Positions 10,244-17,049 of a DNA stretch of 25,007 bases are shown here, piece by piece. Position numbers and translations under genes: made by a program. This DNA is from a virus: IMG/VR virus record IMGVR_UViG_3300023108_000141, positions 1 to 25,007 of that record. The stretch is one strand, 5' to 3'. The notes below the pieces were generated by a model that made no database searches, was not told the DNA's origin, and saw nothing but the letters and a program-made list of their open reading frames with translations. The stretch's first letter is position 1. The number at the start of each line of letters is the position of its first letter.

Positions 10244-10582
10244 ATGGCGGTATTTGTATCAAATATAGTAATTGAGCAGGGGTTTGATTTTGATACTACT
10301 TTTCAGTTAGAAGATACTACAACAAATACTCTTCTAAATCTGACCGGATACAGCATGGATGCCCAACTCAGAAAAACATATAGTAGTTCTTCATCTGTAT
10401 CTTTTGCGTCAACAATTACATCAGTTACTGGCGGTTCAGTTCAAATATCGTTAACATCTTCAGAAACTGCAGATTTGAAACCAGGTAGATACGTTTATGA
10501 TGTAAAATTAACTACTAGTGGTGGTACAGTCACCAAAGCTGTTGAGGGTGCTGCACTCGTCAGAGCAGGAGTAACTAGATAA
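10244..10582 (+). CDS. Small beta-sandwich virion protein, BppU N-terminal-like (112 aa)
   Basis: The protein has the pattern of the small immunoglobulin-like/BppU N-terminal domains found in phage baseplate and fibre proteins: VIEQGFDFDTTFQL near the start, LTGYSMDAQLRKTY at about 44-57, then SVQISLTSSETADLKPGRYV and YDVKLTTSGG, ending in VRAGVTR. These domains usually act as attachment adaptors for receptor-binding proteins; in this phage the role is inferred. The stop overlaps the start of the next fibre-like gene by 1 base (TAATG), so the two are likely coupled. The pair occupies the place of gp12/wac in T4, just before gp13. It is a stand-alone domain of full expected length, with no sign of truncation. 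Confidence 0.68.
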   Translation: MAVFVSNIVIEQGFDFDTTFQLEDTTTNTLLNLTGYSMDAQLRKTYSSSSSVSFASTITSVTGGSVQISLTSSETADLKPGRYVYDVKLTTSGGTVTKAVEGAALVRAGVTR

Positions 10583-11841
10583 TGCCTACTATAAAAGCAA
10601 GAGTTGGTTCTCAAAATGTAGTTCGTGTATTATCTAATGCGTCTTCTCCGGCAACAAGACTTATAAACCTCGATGATGTCAATAAGACATATAGAGGAAT
10701 AGATGGAATGATTCTTGTTTGGGATCTCCCGACAGAATCTTTTATAATGACAAGTCGCATTGATTCGTCATTAACTACAATTGAAGGAATTGCATATTTT
10801 ACAAACACTGAAGATTCCACATCTACCACAACTGGAGCTTTAATTGTTAGTGGTGGAGTAGGCATTGCCAAAAATCTCAATGTTGGTGGAAATTTAGAAA
10901 TAACTGGAATATCAACATTTTCTTCAGATGTTGATATTAATGCTGCTGTCAATATTCTAAATGATTTAGTTGTAAGTGGTACTGCACAAGTATCTGGTGT
11001 AACAAGTTTCACTGATACAACACAAAATACATTAGGCAACGTTAATACTGGATCGGTACAATTTGATGGTGGTATTGGTGTTGAGAAAAATTTAACCGTT
11101 GGTGGTGGGATTTATGTTGGTGAAAAATCTGAATTTGTAGGAGTTGCAACATTTGGATCCACTATTGATGGTAATGGTGGAGCAGATATTTCTGGTGGAG
11201 AAACTACACTTTCTTCGGCAACAATTAGTGATTTACCTGACAATCGTGTTGTTGTTTCTGGTCCTGGTGGATCTATAGATTATGATGATAATTTAACTTG
11301 GAATGGATCCAATCTTTCAGTTAGTGGTTCTGCTAATGTAGATAATATAAGATTTAATGGAAATGAAATTGATACTTCATCTGGCGGATTAACTCTAGAT
11401 TCTGCATCTGGAACTATCACTGTTGATGATAATCTTACCATTGTTGGCGATCTTACTGTCAACGGAAATGAGACAATCATAAGCACTCAAATTCTTGAGG
11501 TTGAAGATATTAACATTGGAATTGCTTCTGTAGTACCAAAGTTAAATGATTCACAACTTGATGGTGCTGGAATTACAATTCATGGATTGGATGGTGATAA
11601 AACATTATCTTGGGACAATTCTAATTCTAGATTAGCATTCAATACTGATGTTTATGCGCCAAATTATTATGCAGGAACTTATGATGGTCCAAATGGAGTT
11701 GCATATTTTGATGATAATGGAAAACTAGTTGGAGCAGCTAGTACAGAAAGTTTATTATCGACAAGTTACTACATATTAACAATAGAACAATCAAGTGGAG
11801 TCCCAAAATGGACTTCAACAATTGATGGAGGAGAATACTAA
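10582..11841 (+). CDS. Fibre-like virion protein with repeated GGxGIxKNLxVGG beta modules (419 aa)
   Basis: The protein has a distinct N-terminal domain of about 80 residues (MPTIKARVGSQNVVRVLSNA, then a DGMILVWD segment). After it comes a run of short beta strands with two clear repeats, GGVGIAKNLNVGG at 91-103 and GGIGVEKNLTVGG at 163-175, and later VDDNLTIVGDLTVNGNETII. The C-terminus has GVAYFDDNGKLVGA and GVPKWTSTIDGGEY. This repeat style is common in marine T4-like phage fibre and tail-decoration proteins. It sits where T4 encodes the whisker protein wac, next to gp13, but I see no fibritin coiled coil, so it is at most a positional counterpart. TAATG overlaps tie it to both neighbours. 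Host recognition or a neck-fibre role is inferred. Confidence 0.75.
   Translation: MPTIKARVGSQNVVRVLSNASSPATRLINLDDVNKTYRGIDGMILVWDLPTESFIMTSRIDSSLTTIEGIAYFTNTEDSTSTTTGALIVSGGVGIAKNLNVGGNLEITGISTFSSDVDINAAVNILNDLVVSGTAQVSGVTSFTDTTQNTLGNVNTGSVQFDGGIGVEKNLTVGGGIYVGEKSEFVGVATFGSTIDGNGGADISGGETTLSSATISDLPDNRVVVSGPGGSIDYDDNLTWNGSNLSVSGSANVDNIRFNGNEIDTSSGGLTLDSASGTITVDDNLTIVGDLTVNGNETIISTQILEVEDINIGIASVVPKLNDSQLDGAGITIHGLDGDKTLSWDNSNSRLAFNTDVYAPNYYAGTYDGPNGVAYFDDNGKLVGAASTESLLSTSYYILTIEQSSGVPKWTSTIDGGEY
10834..11166 (+). repeat. Two-copy fibre repeat with a 72-residue period
   Basis: TGALIVSGGVGIAKNLNVGG (residues 85-104) and TGSVQFDGGIGVEKNLTVGG (157-176) align without gaps, and each is followed by a strand-rich tail ending in STF or ATF. 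This shows an internal duplication in the fibre-like protein. Confidence 0.7.
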
Positions 11842-12677
11842 TGGCAAAACCAAGCACAAGGCAAGGACTGATAGATTACTGTCTTAGAAAATTAGGTGCT
11901 CCTGTATTGGAAATTAATGTTGATGATGAACAAATTGATGACTTAGTTGATGATGCGATACAATACTTTAATGAACGTCATTATGATGGTGTTGAGAAAA
12001 TGTATCTGAAATATAAGATAACTAGCGATGATGTTGCTAGAGGTAGAGCACAAGGAACTGATGGTGTTGGTATTGTAACGACTACGGGAACTTCCACAGG
12101 AATTGCTGCCACTACATTCAATTTTTACGAAACTTCTAATTTTATACAAGTTCCAGATTCTGTAATAGGAATTGAAAGAATATTTAAATTTGACACCAGT
12201 TCAATTTCTGGTGGAATGTTTAGTATCAAATATCAGTTATTCTTAAATGATCTATATTACTTTAATTCTGTAGAACTTCTCCAATATTCCATGGTCAAGT
12301 CTTATCTGGAAGATATTGACTTTTTACTTACAACAGACAAGCAAGTTAGATTTAACAAAAGACAAGATAGATTATATTTGGATATTGACTGGGGATCTCA
12401 GACAGCAAATGAATTTATAGTAATCGAATGTTATAGAGCACTTGATCCAGCATCGTTTACCCAAATATATAATGATAGTTTCTTGAAAAAATATTTAACT
12501 TCCCTCATTAAAAGACAATGGGGTCAAAACCTTATCAAATTTAATGGAGTTAAGTTGCCTGGAGGAATTGAATTGAACGGAAGGCAACTTTATGAAGATG
12601 CAGAAAGAGAACTTGAAGATATTAAACAAAGAATGACGATGGAATATGAACTTCCACCACTAGACTTTATTGGATAA
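11841..12677 (+). CDS. 13: Neck protein gp13 (head completion)
   Basis: gp13 joins gp14 to form the neck that closes the DNA-filled head and provides the site for tail docking. The N-terminus is characteristic: RQGLIDYCLRKLGAPVLEIN at 8-27, then DDEQIDDLVDDAIQYFNERH, a helix-rich segment. Later come VPDSVIGIERIFKF at about 107-120 and LFLNDLYYFN, and a C-terminal helical part with KKYLTSLIKRQWGQNLIKF and LPGGIELNGRQLYEDAEREL. The length is 278 residues against 309 in T4. It starts within the stop of the fibre gene (TAATG) and is followed after 2 bases by gp14, so the neck proteins are co-expressed. No abnormality was seen apart from a short Gly/Thr-rich loop around residues 72-92. Confidence 0.93.
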   Translation: MAKPSTRQGLIDYCLRKLGAPVLEINVDDEQIDDLVDDAIQYFNERHYDGVEKMYLKYKITSDDVARGRAQGTDGVGIVTTTGTSTGIAATTFNFYETSNFIQVPDSVIGIERIFKFDTSSISGGMFSIKYQLFLNDLYYFNSVELLQYSMVKSYLEDIDFLLTTDKQVRFNKRQDRLYLDIDWGSQTANEFIVIECYRALDPASFTQIYNDSFLKKYLTSLIKRQWGQNLIKFNGVKLPGGIELNGRQLYEDAERELEDIKQRMTMEYELPPLDFIG

Positions 12678-12679
12678 TT

Positions 12680-14107
12680 ATGACACTCAATCCATTTTTC
12701 TTACAAGGATCTCCTAGAGAGCAATTCCTAATACAAGATTTGATAAATGAACAACTGAAAATTTATGGGATTGATGTTTATTATCTTCCCAGAAAATTTT
12801 TGAAAACTGATGATATTTTGGGAGAGATTCAATCTTCTAGATTTGATGACAACTTTGTCATTGAGGCATATCTGGACAATTATGAGGGATATGCTCCTGG
12901 ATCTGATATAATGACGAAATTTGGATTAAGATTAAAAAATGAAATAAATTTGATAATTTCTCAAGAAAGATTTGAAGACTTTATAACTCCATATTTGGAA
13001 GGAATAAAACTTGGAATTGAAGAGGGTAATATCACCGATCAAACAATGACAATCACCTCCAGACCAAGAGAGGGTGATTTAATATATTTTCCTTTAGGGG
13101 AAAGACTATTCGAAATTAAAAGAGTTGAGGCAGAAAAACCTTTTTATCAATTAGGAAAAACATATGTATATGAACTGCAGTGCGAACTTTATGAATATGA
13201 AAATGAAGATATTGATGTATCTGTAGAAGAAATCGATAATACAGTTCAAGATGAAGGTTACATTACAACTTTAACACTGGAACCTGTTGGTGCTGACGCA
13301 AGTGCAACGGCAACTATTGGTGGTGCTGGTATGGTTGGACTAATTAGTCTAACTAATGATGGATATAACTATACTTCAACACCAGTTGTAACTATATCTG
13401 ATCCAACAAGTGGAACTACGGCAACTGCTGTTGCTATAACAACATCTATTGGCGGTATAAAATCCGTAAAGGAAATTAGAATAACAAATGCTGGATCTGG
13501 ATATACCTCATCAGATCCTCCGACAGTCACTATAACTGGAGGAAGTGGAACAGGAGCAGCTGCTACAGCGATAATTGTTGATAACGGTGTACAAACACTA
13601 TCAATTTCTACTGCTGGTACTGGATACTTCTATGCTCCCATCGTCACCATTTCTGGTCCTGCAGTTGGAACAACAGCAACGGCAGAGGCAATTGTAAATC
13701 CATCAACGGGTGGTGTTTCTCAACTCCAAATAACAAATACTGGAGCAGGATACACATCCGCACCAACAGTATCAATAGCAGGAGTATCAACCACAGGAAT
13801 AGGAACATATCAACTCAGAGAAACTATAACAGGTTCACTTTCTGGAACAACAGCAGAAATTAGAAATATAGTAATCAGAACAGATATTGATTTGAATGAT
13901 CCACCGATAGAATTGTATGTTGCTGTAAATGACGGACAGTTCTCTGCTGGAGAAGTAATAACTGGTTCAGATTCTTCTGCTTCCTATATACTTAAATCAT
14001 ATGATAATGATAGTTATGAAGAATCTTTTGACAATAACGAAGAAATTGAAACAGAAGCAGACAATATATTAGATTTCACTGAATCAAATCCATTTGGAGA
14101 ATATTAA
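12680..14107 (+). CDS. 14: Neck protein gp14 with a large repeat insertion
   Basis: gp14 is the second neck protein and works with gp13 at the portal vertex. Residues 1 to about 190 carry the family core: NPFFLQGSPREQFLIQDLIN, then VYYLPRKFLKTDDILGEI at 33-50, a YLDNYEGYAPGSDIMTKFG stretch and RPREGDLIYFPLGERLFEI at 128-146. The length is 475 residues against 256 in T4. The excess is a block at about 205-440 with four GxGYTSxPTVTISG-type repeats and an ETITGSLSGTTA module, before an acidic tail ending in LDFTESNPFGEY. The insert is probably an exposed beta domain on the neck, an inference from its repetitive Gly/Thr/Ser composition. The stop overlaps gp15 by 1 base. Confidence 0.92.
   Translation: MTLNPFFLQGSPREQFLIQDLINEQLKIYGIDVYYLPRKFLKTDDILGEIQSSRFDDNFVIEAYLDNYEGYAPGSDIMTKFGLRLKNEINLIISQERFEDFITPYLEGIKLGIEEGNITDQTMTITSRPREGDLIYFPLGERLFEIKRVEAEKPFYQLGKTYVYELQCELYEYENEDIDVSVEEIDNTVQDEGYITTLTLEPVGADASATATIGGAGMVGLISLTNDGYNYTSTPVVTISDPTSGTTATAVAITTSIGGIKSVKEIRITNAGSGYTSSDPPTVTITGGSGTGAAATAIIVDNGVQTLSISTAGTGYFYAPIVTISGPAVGTTATAEAIVNPSTGGVSQLQITNTGAGYTSAPTVSIAGVSTTGIGTYQLRETITGSLSGTTAEIRNIVIRTDIDLNDPPIELYVAVNDGQFSAGEVITGSDSSASYILKSYDNDSYEESFDNNEEIETEADNILDFTESNPFGEY
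13361..13798 (+). repeat. Four tandem repeats of about 42 residues within gp14
   Basis: Repeat starts lie at residues 228, 272, 313 and 355: GYNYTSTPVVTISDP, GSGYTSSDPPTVTITG, GTGYFYAPIVTISGP and GAGYTSAPTVSIAG. The first three are followed by GTxATA-like strands and then a linking strand such as EIRITN or QLQITN. The regular period and conserved Gly/Tyr/Pro positions show expansion by internal duplication. Confidence 0.85.
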
Positions 14108-14907
14108 TGTTAGGGACTTATTTTTATCACGAAATTATAAGAAAAACGATTGTTAGTTTCGGAACTCTTTTTAATAATATTTACATTAAACATGAGGATA
14201 AAAACAATAACGTAGTAGATGAAACAAAAGTTGGACTTTCATATGGTCCAATGCAGAAGTTTTTGGCAAAGTTGGAGCAACAGGCAGATTTAAAAAAACC
14301 TATTGCAATCACTTTACCAAGAATGTCTTTTGAAATGGTTTCTTTACAATATGATCCAACAAGAAAAACTAGTGTAACTCAAACCTTTAGAGCATCAGAT
14401 GATGCTGGCAATATAAAGAAAGTTTATATGCCAGTTCCTTATAATATTGGTTTTGAATTAAGTATCTACTCAAAATTAAGTGATGATGCTTTACAAATTG
14501 TCGAACAAATACTACCATTTTTCCAACCATCATTTAATTTGACTTTGGATTTGGTAGATTCAATTGGTGAGAAAAAAGATATACCAATTGTTCTTGACAG
14601 TATTGATATGCAGGATGATTATGAGGGAGACTTTACCGTAAGAAGAGCACTTATCTATACTTTGAGATTTACTGTAAAGTCATATCTGTTTGGTCCTATT
14701 GCAGATTCTACGGAAGGTCTCATTCGTAAGGTTCAAGTTGATATGTATGCTGATACCAATACTCAGACTGCTAAGAGAGAGGTCAGATATACAGTAACAC
14801 CAGATCCTATTAATGCTGATCCTGATGATGACTTTGGGTTTAGCGAAGTTTGGGAAGATTTTACAGATTCTAAGACTTATAGTCCAACTCAACAAACTGA
14901 TATTTAA
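14107..14907 (+). CDS. 15: Tail sheath stabiliser and completion protein gp15
   Basis: gp15 caps the top of the tail tube and sheath and forms the connector to the neck. The N-terminus MLGTYFYHEIIRKTIVSFGT and the segment FNNIYIKHED are typical, as are LSYGPMQKFLAKLEQQADLK at about 44-63, ITLPRMSFEM and PYNIGFELSIYSKLSDDALQ. The length of 266 residues is close to the 272 of T4, unlike the enlarged gp8, gp14 and gp18. The acidic C-terminal tail ends in PTQQTDI. It is translationally coupled to gp14 by a TAATG overlap, and gp16 follows after 5 bases. No unusual feature was seen. Confidence 0.93.
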   Translation: MLGTYFYHEIIRKTIVSFGTLFNNIYIKHEDKNNNVVDETKVGLSYGPMQKFLAKLEQQADLKKPIAITLPRMSFEMVSLQYDPTRKTSVTQTFRASDDAGNIKKVYMPVPYNIGFELSIYSKLSDDALQIVEQILPFFQPSFNLTLDLVDSIGEKKDIPIVLDSIDMQDDYEGDFTVRRALIYTLRFTVKSYLFGPIADSTEGLIRKVQVDMYADTNTQTAKREVRYTVTPDPINADPDDDFGFSEVWEDFTDSKTYSPTQQTDI

Positions 14908-14912
14908 AAATT

Positions 14913-15338
14913 ATGTCTGATAATTATGATTCAATCGATGAAGCTTTAAATGTTGAGAGTAAGATCGTAAAGACAGAAAAAGTTTCGTCAGAAATTCAAA
15001 ATGTAAAACCCAAAGGTCCTGATATTGAAAAGGACTATGAATACACTCGTGCCAATCTCTACTCCTTAATTGAAAAAGGACAGGAGGCAATCAATGGAAT
15101 TATGGAACTTGCTGGCGAAGGTGGAAGTCCAAGGGCATATGAAGTGGCAGGTCAATTAATCAAAAGTGTTGCCGATACTACAGACAAACTTATTGACTTA
15201 CAGAAAAAACTTAAAGATGTTGAGGATGAATCTGTAAAAACGACTAACAATAATGTTACCAATAATGCTGTATTTGTTGGATCAACCACCGAGTTACAAA
15301 AACTACTCAAACAAGGTTTTCTAAATAATAAAGAGTAA
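14913..15338 (+). CDS. 16: Small terminase subunit gp16
   Basis: This is the DNA-recognition and regulatory subunit of the packaging motor, which acts with gp17 at the portal. The protein has a central helical pair (DYEYTRANLYSLIEKGQEAI, then a GIMELAGEGGSPRAYEVAGQ stretch) and a second long helix (IKSVADTTDKLIDLQKKLKD at about 87-106). This matches the two-helix coiled-coil oligomerisation core of T4-type gp16. An Asn/Thr/Val-rich linker leads to a C-terminal helix with ELQKLLKQGF. The length is 141 residues against 164 in T4. Unlike T4, where gene 17 follows directly, two additional genes separate it here from gp17. The ATG follows the gp15 stop after 5 bases, with no strong Shine-Dalgarno sequence. 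Confidence 0.88.
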   Translation: MSDNYDSIDEALNVESKIVKTEKVSSEIQNVKPKGPDIEKDYEYTRANLYSLIEKGQEAINGIMELAGEGGSPRAYEVAGQLIKSVADTTDKLIDLQKKLKDVEDESVKTTNNNVTNNAVFVGSTTELQKLLKQGFLNNKE

Positions 15339-15350
15339 ACTTGTTTCCTA

Positions 15351-16751
15351 ATGGGTTGGTCAGAAAAATATAAAAAATCAATTGATTGTGACAACCCAAA
15401 AGGTTTTAGTCAACGTGCCCATTGTCAGGGTAAGAAGAAAAAAATGTCAGAAGAAAAAAAAGATCACGAATACTCAATGGCACGGTCTGAGTTGAAAACT
15501 GTGACTAATGCCGCAAAGCGTCTTCAAAAGAAGATGGGTAAGAAAGGTGAGGGCAATCTGCAAGCTTGGGTACAATCCAAAATCACAAAAGCAGCAGATT
15601 ACATTGATACTGCCGCAGATTATGTAACTAATGAAGAAACCGTAAGTGAAGAGGGACTCCGAGATTGGTTCGGAAAGTCCAAATCAAAAGATGGTAAAAA
15701 AGGTTGGGTTAATGTTGTAACAGGTGGAACCTGTGCAAGTGACGAACCTGGAGAAGGAACTCCTAAGTGTGTCTCTTCTGCAAAAAGAGCAAGTATGAGT
15801 AAGGCAGAGAGACTTTCTGCTCAAAGAAGAAAGAAGAAAGCGGATCCTGGTCAACAACAAAAGTCTGGTGCCGCAAAACCAACATATGTTTCTACAGACC
15901 CTAAGAAGAAAATGAAAAAAGAAGAAGTAGAAGTAACAGAAGCAAAGGATAAACCAGGTAAGGGTAGTGGTAAGAAAGATGCTTGTTACCATAAGGTTAA
16001 GTCTCGTTATTCTGTATGGCCAAGTGCATATGCATCAGGAGCACTTGTAAAGTGTCGTAAGGTTGGTGCTTCTAACTGGGGTAATAAGTCAGAGTCTTAT
16101 GACTTCTCAAATTGGAGAGATGATTTCAAAGCAATTGAAATTGAAACGGTAAATCTTATTGAACCCGATCCAATTCAAGGTGGACAACCAATAGAAGAAG
16201 GTCAGAAGTGTTGGAAAGGATATGAGAAGAAGGGAACCAAAAAAATGTTTGGTAAAACCTACAATAACTGCGTGAAAAAAGAAGAATTTGAAAAAGAAAT
16301 TCCTTCTGGTGATATTAAAAAGTTGACTAAAAAAGCAGTTAAAAGAATTGATACTAATGTCAGTGGTCATGTTGACAAGAAAGATAAATCTATGGGAGAT
16401 TATGGTGAGTTTGTGCCAACACCAGATGGTAAAGGAAAATTAGTTACTTCCATAAAGAAAGAAGAGTTTTCAGATTGGAGAGAAGAACTTGGAGAGGATT
16501 GGCAGAAGGTCAACAAGGGTGATAAAACTGATGGTATGAGTCAAAAAGCAGTTAATGCTTATCGTCGTGAAAATCCTGGTTCTAAGTTAAAGACTGCTGT
16601 AACTGGTGATCCAAAACCAGGTAGCAAGGATGCCAAACGCAGAAAGTCCTTCTGCTCCCGCTCTAAGGGGCAGCAAGACATGCATAACATTGATTGCTCA
16701 AAAGACCCCGATAAAGCAATTTGTAAAGCCCGTCGTCGCTGGAAGTGCTGA
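15351..16751 (+). CDS. Modular lysine- and cysteine-rich protein between the terminase genes (466 aa), function unknown
   Basis: This protein looks like beads on a string. Separate small modules each carry cysteines: residues 1-30 (C13, C25, MGWSEKYKKSIDCDNPKGF), 102-141 (C128, C140, KKGWVNVVTGGTCAS), 208-238 (C212, C235, ACYHKVKSRYSVWPSAYASG), 282-311 (C287, C307, CWKGYEKKGTKKMFGK) and the C-terminus (C435, C449, C458, C466, with HNIDC and KARRRWKC). Highly charged Lys/Glu linkers connect them. Two related linkers, YDFSNWRDDF and EEFSDWREEL, occur between modules. I recognise such modules from marine phage proteins, but not a defined biochemical function. The strongly basic modules could bind DNA, and the cysteine sets could bind zinc or form disulphides. 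Its position between gp16 and gp17 suggests a link to packaging or an internal virion protein; this is inference. The last module has higher GC content than the rest. Confidence 0.8.
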   Translation: MGWSEKYKKSIDCDNPKGFSQRAHCQGKKKKMSEEKKDHEYSMARSELKTVTNAAKRLQKKMGKKGEGNLQAWVQSKITKAADYIDTAADYVTNEETVSEEGLRDWFGKSKSKDGKKGWVNVVTGGTCASDEPGEGTPKCVSSAKRASMSKAERLSAQRRKKKADPGQQQKSGAAKPTYVSTDPKKKMKKEEVEVTEAKDKPGKGSGKKDACYHKVKSRYSVWPSAYASGALVKCRKVGASNWGNKSESYDFSNWRDDFKAIEIETVNLIEPDPIQGGQPIEEGQKCWKGYEKKGTKKMFGKTYNNCVKKEEFEKEIPSGDIKKLTKKAVKRIDTNVSGHVDKKDKSMGDYGEFVPTPDGKGKLVTSIKKEEFSDWREELGEDWQKVNKGDKTDGMSQKAVNAYRRENPGSKLKTAVTGDPKPGSKDAKRRKSFCSRSKGQQDMHNIDCSKDPDKAICKARRRWKC

Positions 16752-16754
16752 TCC

Positions 16755-17036
16755 ATGTATATAATAAAAATTTTAGGAGAATCTACTAATATAAATGCTG
16801 GATCTGGTTCATCAGTTCCAGACTCCAATAGCATTGGAGCACGATATGTCATGGTTCAACATGACCATGCTAGTGGTAATGCACATTTGGTTGAAACTAG
16901 AACTGGTGCAGGAGTTACCATTGGAAGTTTTTACATTCCTCCACATAACCCAATAATTGTCAAGAAAGAAAGAGAAGAGTTAGTGTTTTGCAGTAGCTCT
17001 GATGTATATGCAACTTCTGTAGTTTATCAAGGATGA
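16755..17036 (+). CDS. Small beta-rich protein, similar to the protein at 23920 (93 aa)
   Basis: The ATG follows the previous stop after 3 bases. The protein seems to be a small beta barrel or sandwich: alternating strands such as ARYVMVQHDH, AHLVETRTGAGVTIGSFYIP, NPIIVKKEREELVF and YATSVVYQG. It aligns over its last 60 or so residues with the 88-residue protein at 23920, sharing VE, a GxGV turn, GSF, Pro, a VF near the end and a final Gly. A role as a small virion or decoration-type protein is possible, but I cannot assign a function. Its place directly before gp17 and the cognate copy next to gp21 suggest that both serve the head or packaging apparatus. Confidence 0.7.
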   Translation: MYIIKILGESTNINAGSGSSVPDSNSIGARYVMVQHDHASGNAHLVETRTGAGVTIGSFYIPPHNPIIVKKEREELVFCSSSDVYATSVVYQG

Positions 17037-17049
17037 TTTAATTTTTGTT

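Noticed and set aside
15351-16751. Modular protein as a fusion caused by sequencing errors
   Set aside because: The frame is continuous for 466 codons, linkers and modules all read in the same frame, and both ends coincide with natural gene borders.
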